A stretch of DNA of 64,000 nucleotides from Nocardioides salarius (GTDB taxonomy: Bacteria > Actinomycetota > Actinomycetes > Propionibacteriales > Nocardioidaceae). Below, in pieces: positions 41,901 to 51,159 of this stretch. The stretch is from NCBI RefSeq assembly GCF_016907435.1, contig NZ_JAFBBZ010000001.1:1054001-1118000 (forward strand). The letters run 5' to 3'. Position 1 is the first letter of the stretch. Every line of letters starts with the position of its first letter. The notes beneath the pieces were generated by a model. That model ran no database searches and was not told where the DNA came from. It saw only the letters and a program-made list of their open reading frames with translations. The translations under genes and the position numbers were made by a program.

Positions 41901-43896
41901 CGTCGGTGTCGGTGCGCCCGTCCCAGATCGCGTGCAGGGACTGCACGAACAGGTCGCGCGAGCGCTCCGGCAGCGACCGTCCGTAGCGCAGCCCGAACTC
42001 GTAGACGTAGCAGTAGCGCTCGGGGTGCTCGATCTCGTAGGGCCGCTCGTCGACGACCTCCACGCCCAGGCTCGAGAGCATCGGCAGCACCTCGGAGAGC
42101 GAGAGCGGGCTGCCGACGCGGTAGACCTTCAGCCGCACCTCCCCGCGACCGGCGTCGAGGTGCTCGTGCAGGGACAGGTCGAGCCCCTCCTCGCCCTCGA
42201 TCGCCTCGAGGCGACCCAGGTCGACCGCGGCGGTGCGCGCCGAGTAGTCCTCCTTGTAGGCCTCGGGGAAGGAGTCGGCGTAGCGCCGGCCGAGCACGGC
42301 GCCGGCCTGCTCGCCGTACTCGGCGAGGACCGCGGCCAGGAAGTCGTCGCGCCACGAGCGCGACGCGTCGGCGAGGCGGCGCTCGAGGTCGTTGGTGTCG
42401 AGCGCGCGCAGCTGGCCGGTGAGGGTCGGGTCGGTCTCGCCGCGCGGCAGGTGCACCACGAAGTGCACCCGCGCGGTGGTCGACTCGTTGATGCGCACCG
42501 TGAACTCGATCGACTCCCCGCCCAGGCGCTCGAGGAGGATCTCGCTGAACCGCTCGCGCACCGCGGTGTTGTAGCGGTCGCGCGGCAGGTAGACCAGCAC
42601 CGAGACGTAGCGCCCGTAGGTGTCGGGGCGGATGATCGCGCGCACCGCACGCCGCTCGCGCGCCAGCATCGCCGACTCGGCCATCGTGGCGAGCTGGGCG
42701 ACGTCGGTGTGGAAGAGCTCGTCGCGCGGGTAGGTCTCGAGGGTGTCCATCAGGGCCCGGCCGGCGTAGGAGCGCGGGTCGAAGCCGCTGCGGCGCAGCA
42801 CCTCGCGGGCCTTCTCGCGCAGCAGCGGGATGCGGGTCAGCGACTCGGCGTACGCCGTCGAGGAGAACAGCCCCAGGAAGCGCTGCTCGCCGACGACCTG
42901 GCCGCTCTCGTCGAACGTCTTGACCCCGACGTAGTCGAGGTAGGCCGGGCGGTGCACGGTGGCGCGGGAGTTGGCCTTGGCCAGCACCAGCAGGCACTTC
43001 TCGCGGGCCTTGACCTTGACCGGGTCGGGCAGCCGCGCGAAGGCGGTGCTGTGGGTCTGGTCGGCGCGCAGGATGCCCAGCCCGGTGCCGGGCACCGCGC
43101 GCAGCACGTCCTCGTCGACGCCCTCGATCTCGGCGGTCTCGAGGCGGTACTCGCGGTAGCCCAGGAAGGTGAAGTGGTCGTCGACCAGCCACTCCAGCAG
43201 CTCCGCGCCCTGGCGGACCTCCTCGGCGGTCAGCTCGACCGGCGGGTCGCTGCGCAGGCCCTCGACGATGTCGAGCATCCGCTGGCGGGTGCGCGGCCAG
43301 TCCTCGACGGCCTCGCGCACGTCGCGCAGCACCCGCTGCACGTCGTCGACGATCTGGTCGACGTCGTCGTCGTCGGCGAGCCGGTCGATCTCGACGTGCA
43401 TCCACGACTCGCGCACCGAGGAGTCCTGCGGCTCCATCGCGCCGTCGTCGACGACCCGGGCGCGCTGGAGCTCACCGGTGATCGCGCGCTCGACGTCGAA
43501 GTGCGGGTGCACGACCAGGTGCACCGCGCGCAGCTGGCGCGAGAGCTCCATGGTCAGCGAGTCGACCAGGAAGGGCATGTCGTCGGTGACGACCTCGACG
43601 ACGCTGTGCCCGCCGGCCGACCAGCCGTGCTCGGCCAGGCTGGGGGTGAAGACCCGCACCTCGGCGCGTCCCTGGGGACGCTGCTGGGCCAGGCGGTAGT
43701 GGCTGGCCAGGGCGCCGTACACGTCGCTCTCGCTGCGCTCGGCGAGGTCTTCGGGGGCCACGTGGCGGTAGTAGGCGGCGAGCAGGTCGCCGACCTCCTC
43801 GTGCGGCGGGCCACCGCTGCCGCGGCCCGCTCGGGCCAGCTCCGCGGCCCTGGAGATCAGCTCGGACTTGTCGAGATCGTGCGTCGTCGTTGACAC
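38995..43896 (-). CDS. NAD-dependent glutamate dehydrogenase, large (GDH-180) class
   Basis: A 1633-residue enzyme that deaminates glutamate to 2-oxoglutarate with NAD. The N-terminal 700 residues carry ACT-like regulatory regions (HYRLAQQRPQGRAEVRVF, DDMPFLVDSLTMEL). The catalytic part includes RFGSVARGGLRWSDRRDDFR (about 820) and VPVGAKGGFFAKQLP (about 857), which hold substrate-binding and catalytic Lys residues, then the nucleotide-binding GIGDMSGDVFGNGML. The C-terminal 400 residues are helical. The GTG start at 43896 gives MSTTTHDLDKSELISRA. It stands alone and fits the amino-acid catabolic cluster with pruA and kynA. Confidence 0.95.
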   Translation of the reverse strand: MSTTTHDLDKSELISRAAELARAGRGSGGPPHEEVGDLLAAYYRHVAPEDLAERSESDVYGALASHYRLAQQRPQGRAEVRVFTPSLAEHGWSAGGHSVVEVVTDDMPFLVDSLTMELSRQLRAVHLVVHPHFDVERAITGELQRARVVDDGAMEPQDSSVRESWMHVEIDRLADDDDVDQIVDDVQRVLRDVREAVEDWPRTRQRMLDIVEGLRSDPPVELTAEEVRQGAELLEWLVDDHFTFLGYREYRLETAEIEGVDEDVLRAVPGTGLGILRADQTHSTAFARLPDPVKVKAREKCLLVLAKANSRATVHRPAYLDYVGVKTFDESGQVVGEQRFLGLFSSTAYAESLTRIPLLREKAREVLRRSGFDPRSYAGRALMDTLETYPRDELFHTDVAQLATMAESAMLARERRAVRAIIRPDTYGRYVSVLVYLPRDRYNTAVRERFSEILLERLGGESIEFTVRINESTTARVHFVVHLPRGETDPTLTGQLRALDTNDLERRLADASRSWRDDFLAAVLAEYGEQAGAVLGRRYADSFPEAYKEDYSARTAAVDLGRLEAIEGEEGLDLSLHEHLDAGRGEVRLKVYRVGSPLSLSEVLPMLSSLGVEVVDERPYEIEHPERYCYVYEFGLRYGRSLPERSRDLFVQSLHAIWDGRTDTDGFNVLVLAAELSWRQVAVLRAYAKYMRQGGSPFQLDTIEEALSSNVDITRLLVRLFETRFDPACEDREARLETLRDELAGALDDVASLDHDRILRSYLIHVGATLRTNYFQRDEQGDPKSYLSLKLEPSAIPDLPRPRPEYEVFVHSPRVEGVHLRFGSVARGGLRWSDRRDDFRTEVLGLVKAQMVKNTVIVPVGAKGGFFAKQLPDPSDREAWMAEGIASYRTFISGLLDITDNLVDGASVPPSDVVRHDGDDSYLVVAADKGTATFSDIANELSQDYGFWLGDAFASGGSVGYDHKAMGITARGAWVSVQRHFRERGIDCQAEDFTCVGIGDMSGDVFGNGMLCSEHIRLVAAFDHRDIFLDPTPDAAASYAERKRLFEQPRTTWADYDTSLISEGGGVHSRSKKSIPITPQVREALGIKDDVTSMAPAELMRAILTAPVDLLWNGGIGTYVKSRDETHADAGDKANDPIRVDGRDVRARCIGEGGNLGLTQAGRIEYARFGGDPETGGGRVNTDFIDNSAGVDTSDHEVNIKILLDRVVAEGDLTGKQRNELLAQMTDEVAELVLRDNYEQNLALANALSHAPSLLHVHEDFMKRLEREGVLDRAVEGLPSSREVRRRADRGEGLTAPELSVLLAWTKIVLAQELLASDVPDDPYLDQDLLVYFPSAMRERFTEQIRNHPLRREIIVTQVVNDLVNGAGMTFWPRLGGETGVGPAELTHANFVAREIFGSLPLREELRSYDNRLDASVQTRMRLEMRTLVERATRWLVANRRAPLDSSGTVEQLSGPVQETVARLPELMTGRELSAFEQRRDKLVERGVPEDLAARVAVLPPAYMVLGIVDAANREGLDPAEVARVHFALGERLGLSALVLRILSLPREDRWQTMARAALRDDLHSVHLQLTLRVIEASDGEESAPARIATWEEADATAVGRAATTLGEICSDDDADLARLSVGLRIVRGLLTS

Positions 43897-43970
43897 GATC
43901 CGACCCTAGGACCACGGCGTGACGCGGACAACACGGGGGGCGGCTCGCGGTGGGCCGTCTTCCGGGTCAC

Positions 43971-43984
43971 CTCACAGCTGTGAG
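43971..43984. promoter_or_regulatory. 14-bp perfect palindrome at the kynA end / GDH upstream region
   Basis: CTCACAGCTGTGAG is a perfect palindrome that includes the kynA stop codon and lies 75 bp upstream of the glutamate dehydrogenase start. It could be an operator for the dehydrogenase or a chance dyad in the Ser-Gln-Leu-stop codons. Confidence 0.25.
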
Positions 43985-44781
43985 CGCAGCTCCCACAGCA
44001 GCGGGTAGTACTGCAGCGGCAGCCGCGAGCGCAGGTACGTCGACCCGCTCGACCCGCCGGTGCCCGACTTGGCCCCGATCATCCGCTCCACCATCACCAC
44101 GTGGCGCGCCCGCCACGAGGCCGCCAGCTCGTCGTGCTGCAGCAGCGCCTCGGCCAGCGCCCACAGCGCGGCGTGCGAGTCGCGGTCGTGGGCCACGGTG
44201 TGCAGCGACCGGGCGACCTGCTCGTCGTCGTCGACCGCGAGGCCGGCGCCGGCGAGGGCGGCCACGAAGGCGTCCCACAGCGTCGGCTCCTCGAGCCGGC
44301 GGCGCAGCCGCTGCTGCTCGTCGTCGCTGAGCCCGCGGAAGCGCTCGAGGTAGCCCGGGTCCTTGGCCCCCGAGAGGAACTCCAGCTCGCGGAACTGCAC
44401 CGACTGGAAGCCGCTCGCCGGGGCCAGGCGCTGGCGGAACTCCAGGAAGTCCTGCGGGGTCATCGTCTCGAGCACGTCGACCTGCTGGACCAGGGTCCGC
44501 TCGATGACGTGCACACGGGTGAGCAGGTGCTGGGCCCACCACAGCCGCTCGCGCCCGGCGCCCGCGGGCGACAGCAGGGCGTCGCGGGCGGCGGTCACCT
44601 CGTGCAGCAGCTGCTTGAACCACAGCTCGTAGACCTGGTGGATGGTGATGAAGAGGAGCTCGTCGTGGGCCGGCGGGTCGGACTCGAGGTGCTGGCTGTC
44701 GAGCAGCTGGGGCAGCCGCAGGTAGGACCCGTAGGTCAGCTGGGCACCCTGCTCGCCGAAGGACACGAACGTCTCACTCAT
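43972..44781 (-). CDS. kynA: Tryptophan 2,3-dioxygenase
   Basis: A 269-residue haem enzyme that opens the tryptophan indole ring to N-formylkynurenine. HDELLFITIHQVYELWFKQ contains the active-site His and substrate-binding residues, RHVVMVERMIG the haem-ligand His, and GAKSGTGGSSGSTYLRS the loop that binds the amino acid. The length is normal. The start at 44781 (MSETFVSFGEQ) is preferred over an ATG at 44847 that would add a tail and overlap the divergent gene. No kynurenine formamidase or kynureninase gene is adjacent. Confidence 0.95.
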   Translation of the reverse strand: MSETFVSFGEQGAQLTYGSYLRLPQLLDSQHLESDPPAHDELLFITIHQVYELWFKQLLHEVTAARDALLSPAGAGRERLWWAQHLLTRVHVIERTLVQQVDVLETMTPQDFLEFRQRLAPASGFQSVQFRELEFLSGAKDPGYLERFRGLSDDEQQRLRRRLEEPTLWDAFVAALAGAGLAVDDDEQVARSLHTVAHDRDSHAALWALAEALLQHDELAASWRARHVVMVERMIGAKSGTGGSSGSTYLRSRLPLQYYPLLWELRSQL

Positions 44782-44824
44782 GCCCCGCACCCAATCACGC
44801 TCCGGTCCCGGCATGATGTCGGCC

Positions 44825-45319
44825 ATGAAGTTCACCCACGAGCTCACCTACGACGCCTCCCCGGCCGAGGTCTACGCCATGCTCAGCGACCCCGCCTTCC
44901 GCGAGGAGGTCTGCCGGGCCCAGCAGGTGGTCTCCGCCGAGGTCACGCTGACCCCGCGCGACGCGGGTGGCTTCCACCTGGTCGTCGACCAGGTCCAGGA
45001 CACCGCCGGCCTGCCCTCGATCGCGCGCAGGATCACCGGCGACACCACGCAGGCCGTCGTCGAGGAGGACTGGTCGAGCCGCTCGGGCGGCACGGTGTCG
45101 GTGACCTCCCCCGGCAGGCCGACCTCGGCCACCGGCACGGTGGTGCTCGAGGCGGTGGGCCCCGGGGCGGCCGGCACCCGCGAGGTGGTCGAGCTCGACG
45201 TGAAGGTGAAGGTGCCGCTGGTGGGCGGCAGGCTGGAGGCCCTGATGGCCGACAACATCAAGTCGGGCCTCGAGGTCGAGCAGGGCGTCGGGACCGCGTG
45301 GCTGGCGGGGGTGCGCTGA
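44825..45319 (+). CDS. DUF2505 domain protein, first paralogue
   Basis: A 164-residue soluble protein of the DUF2505 family, which has an SRPBCC/START-like helix-grip fold that often binds hydrophobic ligands. MKFTHELTYDASPAEVYAML and DPAFREEVC at the start and DVKVKVPLVGGRLEALM near the end are family hallmarks. The ATG at 44825 follows CATGAT by seven nt, so the mRNA may be leaderless. Its stop shares one base with the next start (TGATG). Function unknown. Confidence 0.88.
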   Translation: MKFTHELTYDASPAEVYAMLSDPAFREEVCRAQQVVSAEVTLTPRDAGGFHLVVDQVQDTAGLPSIARRITGDTTQAVVEEDWSSRSGGTVSVTSPGRPTSATGTVVLEAVGPGAAGTREVVELDVKVKVPLVGGRLEALMADNIKSGLEVEQGVGTAWLAGVR

Positions 45320-45801
45320 TGTCGAAGCAGCTGCGCCAGGACCTGACGTACGGCGCCCCCCTCGCCGCCGTCGCGGCGATGCTGGCCGACCCCGCCTTCC
45401 GCGAGGAGGTCTGCGAGCGCCAGCGGGTGCTGCGCCACGACGTGCGCGTCGACTCCACCGGCGAGGGCGTCGAGGTGCGCATCGAGCAGGTGCAGGACGC
45501 CGCCGGCATCCCCTCGTTCGCCAAGAAGCTGATCGGCGACGAGATCACGATCGTGCAGGAGGAGCACTGGGCGAGCCCCGAAGCGGGCGACATCACCGTG
45601 ACCATCCCGGGCAAGCCCGGCGACATGCGCGGCACCGCCACCCTGGCCGAGAGCGGCGGGGTCACCACCGAGACCGTCGACCTGACCGTCAAGGTGTCGA
45701 TCCCGCTGGTGGGCGGCAAGGTCGAGGGCCTGGTCGCCGACATGCTGCGCAAGGCGCTGCTCGTCGAGAACAAGGTGGGGCGCGACTACCTGTCCCGCTG
45801 A
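45319..45801 (+). CDS. DUF2505 domain protein, second paralogue
   Basis: A 160-residue paralogue of the preceding gene, sharing LTY.AP...V..ML.DPAFREEVC, EQVQDAAGIPS and VKVSIPLVGGKVEGLVADM. The two clearly arose by tandem duplication and are translationally coupled through the TGATG junction. The pair may act as a heterodimer or on two related ligands. Function unknown. Confidence 0.88.
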   Translation: MSKQLRQDLTYGAPLAAVAAMLADPAFREEVCERQRVLRHDVRVDSTGEGVEVRIEQVQDAAGIPSFAKKLIGDEITIVQEEHWASPEAGDITVTIPGKPGDMRGTATLAESGGVTTETVDLTVKVSIPLVGGKVEGLVADMLRKALLVENKVGRDYLSR

Positions 45802-46019
45802 GTCGGGACCTGCTCCCCGTCGTCCTGGTCGTCCTGGTCGTTGTGGATGTCCGGGTCGTCCTCGGCGTGGCGCGAGCGCCACCAGACCACCGCGCCCAGC
45901 ACCACGAAGGGGCCGAAGGCCAGCGCCAGGGTCAGCGCGCGCTCCACGGGGTGCAGCGAACCCAGGTGCAGCACGGCGAGCTGGGCCACCAGCGCGAGGT
46001 CGAGGGTCGTCATCACCAC
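45786..46019 (-). CDS. Small hypothetical membrane protein
   Basis: A 77-residue protein with two hydrophobic segments (about 5-22 and 28-47) and an acidic cytoplasmic tail rich in Asp-Asp-Gln repeats. GAGGGAC lies upstream of the GTG at 46019, and an ATG at 46013 is the alternative start. Its 3' end overlaps the convergent DUF2505 gene by 16 bp. The hydrophobic pattern and codon use support a real gene, but no family is recognised. Confidence 0.55.
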   Translation of the reverse strand: MVMTTLDLALVAQLAVLHLGSLHPVERALTLALAFGPFVVLGAVVWWRSRHAEDDPDIHNDQDDQDDGEQVPTQRDR

Positions 46020-46078
46020 GATTGTCCCTCACCCCCGCGGTCGGAATGCCGTGGGGGCGCGAGCGGGTTGGACCAGGC

Positions 46079-47149
46079 ATGCCCTCCCTCTTCGAGCCCC
46101 TGACCGCCGGCGCCCTCGCGATGCCCTCGCGCCTGGTGATGGCCCCCCTGACCCGCAACCGGGCCGTCGGCACCGTGCCCGGCGACCTGCACGTCGACTA
46201 CTACAGCCAGCGAGCCTCCGCGGGCCTGGTGATCACCGAGGGCAGCCAGCCCGTGGCCGAGGGGCAGGGCTACCCGAGCACCCCCGGGTTCCACTCCCCC
46301 GAGCAGCTGGCCGGCTGGCGCCGCGTCGCCGACGCCGTCCACGAGCGGGGCGGGCGGATCGTGGCCCAGCTGATGCACGCGGGGCGCATCGCGCACCCCG
46401 ACAACACCGGCGGCGAGGACGTCGTGGCCCCCTCCGCGCTGGCCGCGCCCGGTGAGATGTTCACCCCGACCGGTCCGCAGCCCCACCCGACCCCGCGGGC
46501 CCTGGCGACCGACGAGATCCCCGGCGTGGTCGCCGGCATCGCGCAGGCCGCGCGCAACGCCGTCGAGGCCGGTCTCGACGGCGTCGAGGTGCACGCCGCC
46601 AACGGCTACCTGATCCACCAGTTCCTCGCCCCCGGGTCCAACACCCGCACCGACGAGTACGGCGGCTCCCCCGTCGACCGGGCCCGCTTCGCCGTCGAGG
46701 TGACCCGGGCCGTGGCCGGGGCCGTCGGCCCCGAGCGGGTCGGCATCCGGATCAGCCCGGCGCACAACATCCAGGGCGCCACCGAGGAGGACGCCGACGA
46801 CGTGCGCGCGACGTACACGCACCTGGTCGAGCAGCTCGCCCCGCTGGGCCTGGCCTACCTCAGCGTCCTGGCCGACCCGCGGCTCCCGCTGGTGCAGGAC
46901 CTGCGGGCGGCGTTCGGCGGCGTCGTCATCGCCAACGACGGCTTCGGCGAGGTCACCACCCTGGAGTCGGCCCAGGCGATCCTCGACGAGGACCTGGCCG
47001 ACGCGGTCGCGGTCGGCCGTCTCTTCATCGCCAACCCCGACCTGCCGCGGCGCTGGGCCGAGGGCGCCGGGCTCAACGAGCCCGACGCCGCGACCTTCTA
47101 CGGCGGCGGCGCCGAGGGCTACACCGACTACCCCGCGCTCGGGGCGTGA
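46079..47149 (+). CDS. NADH:flavin oxidoreductase (Old Yellow Enzyme family)
   Basis: A 356-residue FMN-dependent TIM-barrel ene-reductase. VMAPLTRNRA near the N-terminus, AQLMHAGRIAHP, GVEVHAANGYLIHQFLAPGSN with the His/Asn substrate-binding pair, and AVAVGRLFIANPDLP for phosphate binding are all present, as in NemA/XenB-type enzymes. These reduce activated C=C bonds or nitro groups with NADPH. The ATG at 46079 is chosen by the canonical MPSLFEPLTAG start. It ends at a strong hairpin shared with the convergent pruA. Confidence 0.93.
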   Translation: MPSLFEPLTAGALAMPSRLVMAPLTRNRAVGTVPGDLHVDYYSQRASAGLVITEGSQPVAEGQGYPSTPGFHSPEQLAGWRRVADAVHERGGRIVAQLMHAGRIAHPDNTGGEDVVAPSALAAPGEMFTPTGPQPHPTPRALATDEIPGVVAGIAQAARNAVEAGLDGVEVHAANGYLIHQFLAPGSNTRTDEYGGSPVDRARFAVEVTRAVAGAVGPERVGIRISPAHNIQGATEEDADDVRATYTHLVEQLAPLGLAYLSVLADPRLPLVQDLRAAFGGVVIANDGFGEVTTLESAQAILDEDLADAVAVGRLFIANPDLPRRWAEGAGLNEPDAATFYGGGAEGYTDYPALGA

Positions 47150-47185
47150 GCGCGACCCGGCTGGTGCGGACCAGCCGGGTCGCGC
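47150..47185. terminator. Bidirectional hairpin terminator
   Basis: A perfect 16-bp stem (47150-47165 with 47170-47185) closes a 4-nt GCGG loop. It fills the gap between the convergent OYE gene (stop at 47149) and pruA (stop at 47192), so it can terminate both transcripts. There is no flanking T-run. Confidence 0.8.
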
Positions 47186-47191
47186 ACGGCC

Positions 47192-48829
<1,638 letters not shown>

Positions 48830-48838
48830 GACCCGACC

Positions 48839-49180
48839 CTAGGCGCCGTCGGCCCCCTGGACCAGTTGGCCGATCTCCTGGGTGGCGAACCACGCGAGGT
48901 CGTCGTCGGGATCGGCGCCGGCCTCGGTGTCGACGTGCACCGCGACCACCTCGCGCACCGTCACCGGGTCGCCGGGCCGCCCGACCTCGGCCACCACGAC
49001 CACCCGGCGCCCGCCCGTGCCGACGAGCTCGGCGGAGGCCTCGGCGGCGGTGAGCAGCGCGGCGTACTCGCTGTCCTCGCTGTCGTCGTCGGCCTCGACC
49101 GCGGTGGTGGTGGCGAGCTCCTCGCCGGCGTGCAGGCGGGCGAGCACCTCGAGGCTCGACGGCAGGTAGAGGCGCGTCAC
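48839..49180 (-). CDS. Hypothetical protein (DUF6912-like)
   Basis: A 113-residue soluble protein starting VTRLYLPSSLEVLARLHAGE, with a central EYAALLTAAEASAELVG and RRVVVVAEVGRP, a pattern seen in small actinobacterial proteins now grouped as DUF6912. The GTG at 49180 overlaps the WS/DGAT stop by 4 bp, giving coupled translation. A much longer frame extending upstream shadows the acyltransferase and is rejected. Function unknown. Confidence 0.7.
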   Translation of the reverse strand: MTRLYLPSSLEVLARLHAGEELATTTAVEADDDSEDSEYAALLTAAEASAELVGTGGRRVVVVAEVGRPGDPVTVREVVAVHVDTEAGADPDDDLAWFATQEIGQLVQGADGA

Positions 49181-50622
49181 GAGCGGTCCGCGCCCTTCTT
49201 GCGGCGTCCCCGGGGCGCGCGCGGGCGCGCGCCGGAGACGGTGTCGAGCAGCTCGTCGAGCGACTCGGACAGGCACTGGCCCAGCACGTCGGCGTCGGGC
49301 ACCTTGTCGCGGTCGGCGGTGATGCCGTAGGAGACCTGGCCGTCGTACGACGTCACGCCGATCGCCAGCAGGTGCCCGGGCAGCAGCGGGGGCACCGGGT
49401 AGGTGGCCACCATCCGCGCACCCGCGGCGTAGAGCGGCGACTGCGGGCCCGGCACGTTGGTGACGATCAGCTGGTCGCTGCGCCCGGCCTCCCAGGCCGC
49501 GACCCGGGAGCCGATGGCGTGGAAGGTGCTGGGCGCGAAGCCGGCGATGCCCGCGAGGCGGTTGGCGGCCACGCCGCGACCGGTCTCCTGGTGGCTCTGG
49601 AAGGAGTAGGAGACCTGGTGCAGGCGCACCACCGGGCTGGCCTCGCCGACCGGCAGGTCGACCACGTGGGCGGCGATCTGGCTGCCCAGCGAGGTCGCCT
49701 CGAGCTCGCTGTCGATCACCGAGACCGGTACCACCGCGCGGATGCGCCGCAGCCCGGCCATCGACTCCGAGCGGTTCATCAGCCAGGCCCGCAGGGCGCC
49801 CGAGATGGTGGCCAGCACGACGTCGTTGACGGTGCCGCCGTGGCCGTCGCGGATGCGCTGGTGGTCGGCGAGGGCGGTGTGCACCGACACGACCCGGCGC
49901 TGCTGGGAGTGCCGCCCGCTGACCGGCGTCTCGCGCTCGGCGCCGCGACCGGTCAGGGCGCCCAGCACGCGGCCGGCCCGCTCGCCGCTCGTCTCGGCGG
50001 TGCGGGCCACCGAGGCCGAGACGCTGCGCAGCGTCTGGCCCAGCACGTCGGGGCGGGTGAGGTTGTCGCGCACCGCGCCGACGACCAGGCTCGGCGCGGA
50101 GGGGCGCTTCCAGGCGTCCCAGTCGTCGCCGCCGAGCAGCTTGGGCTCGGGCGAGGTGTCGAGCAGCACCTGGGCCAGGTCGACGGTCTGCACCCCGTCG
50201 ACCAGCGCCTGGTGGGCCTTGTAGAGCAGCGCGACCCGGCCGTCGGCCAGACCTTCGACGACGTAGACCTCCCACAGCGGCTTGGACCGGTCGAGAGGGC
50301 GGGAGACGATGCGGGCCACCAGCTCGCGCAGCTGCTCGGGGGTGCCCGGGCGCGGCAGCGCCGAGCGGCGCACGTGGTAGCCGAGGTCGAAGTCGGGGTC
50401 GTCGATCCACACCGGGTTGGCCAGCCGCCCCGGGACCGCCTGCAGGCGCTGGCGGTAGCGGGGGACGAAGCTGATGCGGTCCTCGATGAGCTCGAGGAGC
50501 CGTTCGTGGTCGAAGCCGGACTCGCCGGGCTCGAAGACCTCGACGGTGGCGTTGTGCCGCGGCGTCGACGCCGTCTCCTCGGCCAGGAAGGCCAGGTCGC
50601 GCGCCTGCACCCGGGTGGTCAT
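49177..50622 (-). CDS. WS/DGAT family O-acyltransferase with HQxxxDG active site
   Basis: A 481-residue enzyme of the wax ester synthase/diacylglycerol acyltransferase family, which makes storage lipids from acyl-CoA. The condensing motif, normally HHxxxDG, reads HQALVDG with His137-Gln138 and Asp142. The second His, held to be catalytic in characterised enzymes, is therefore Gln. Other family segments are intact: PLWEVYVVEGLADGRVALLY, NDVVLATISGALRAWL and VTNVPGPQSPLY. It may have altered activity or be regulatory. The GTG/ATG-rich context gives ATG 50622 as start. Confidence 0.88.
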   Translation of the reverse strand: MTTRVQARDLAFLAEETASTPRHNATVEVFEPGESGFDHERLLELIEDRISFVPRYRQRLQAVPGRLANPVWIDDPDFDLGYHVRRSALPRPGTPEQLRELVARIVSRPLDRSKPLWEVYVVEGLADGRVALLYKAHQALVDGVQTVDLAQVLLDTSPEPKLLGGDDWDAWKRPSAPSLVVGAVRDNLTRPDVLGQTLRSVSASVARTAETSGERAGRVLGALTGRGAERETPVSGRHSQQRRVVSVHTALADHQRIRDGHGGTVNDVVLATISGALRAWLMNRSESMAGLRRIRAVVPVSVIDSELEATSLGSQIAAHVVDLPVGEASPVVRLHQVSYSFQSHQETGRGVAANRLAGIAGFAPSTFHAIGSRVAAWEAGRSDQLIVTNVPGPQSPLYAAGARMVATYPVPPLLPGHLLAIGVTSYDGQVSYGITADRDKVPDADVLGQCLSESLDELLDTVSGARPRAPRGRRKKGADRS

Positions 50623-50771
50623 CTCGCGGGGCCCCTCTCACCGTCGGCCTTGTCCTGCATGGGATTCTGTCAGAGTCGTCCCCCCGCGGCCGACCGGCCA
50701 TGCCGCGCCCCAGCCAGCACCACGCCCGCACCCAGGCAGCACCACGACAGCACCGCGACAGGAAGAGCCTC

Positions 50772-51158
50772 ATGCACCGCGCCCCGACCCGTCCCTCGTC
50801 CCGCGGCCTGGCCGCCCTGGCCGCGCTCGCGCTGCCGCTGGTCCTGGGCGGGTGCGGCTCCGACGAGCCCGAGACCGGCTCGCCCGCCTCCGAGGAGCCG
50901 ACGGCGATCGAGATCACGGTCGAGGACGGCACGATCACGCCCAAGGGCGACCGGATCGAGGTCGGCGTGGGCGAGGAGGTCACCTTCACCGTCACCTCCG
51001 ACGCCGCCGGCCAGGTGCACGTGCACTCCACCCCGGAGACCTCCTTCTCCTACGAGGAGGGCACCACCGAGGAGACCCTCACCTTCGAGCGTCCCGGCGT
51101 GGTCGAGGTCGAGGCGCACGACCCCGACCAGCTGATCGTCCAGCTCGAAGTCTCCTGA
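50772..51158 (+). CDS. Cupredoxin-like lipoprotein
   Basis: A 128-residue exported protein. The signal ([20 protein letters not shown]) ends at the lipobox LGGC. The mature domain (ITVEDGTITPKGDRIEVGVG, then FTVTSDAAGQVHVHST) looks like a cupredoxin beta-sandwich, with His residues in VHVHS as possible metal ligands, but no Cys ligand is present. The ATG follows AGGAAG. It ends 1 nt before the GTG of the membrane protein gene, so the two are cotranscribed. Copper binding is possible but not shown. Confidence 0.75.
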   Translation: MHRAPTRPSSRGLAALAALALPLVLGGCGSDEPETGSPASEEPTAIEITVEDGTITPKGDRIEVGVGEEVTFTVTSDAAGQVHVHSTPETSFSYEEGTTEETLTFERPGVVEVEAHDPDQLIVQLEVS

Positions 51159-51159
51159 C

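Noticed and set aside
39196..43893. 1565-codon open frame on the plus strand, antisense to glutamate dehydrogenase
   Set aside because: Composition (Gly, Ala, Val, Arg, His, Gln with no motifs) is that of a mirror frame in GC-rich DNA. The minus-strand frame has clear enzyme motifs.
48839..51031. 730-codon reading that fuses the DUF6912-like protein to upstream sequence
   Set aside because: The upstream part shadows the WS/DGAT gene; the 4-bp overlap GTG at 49180 marks the real start.
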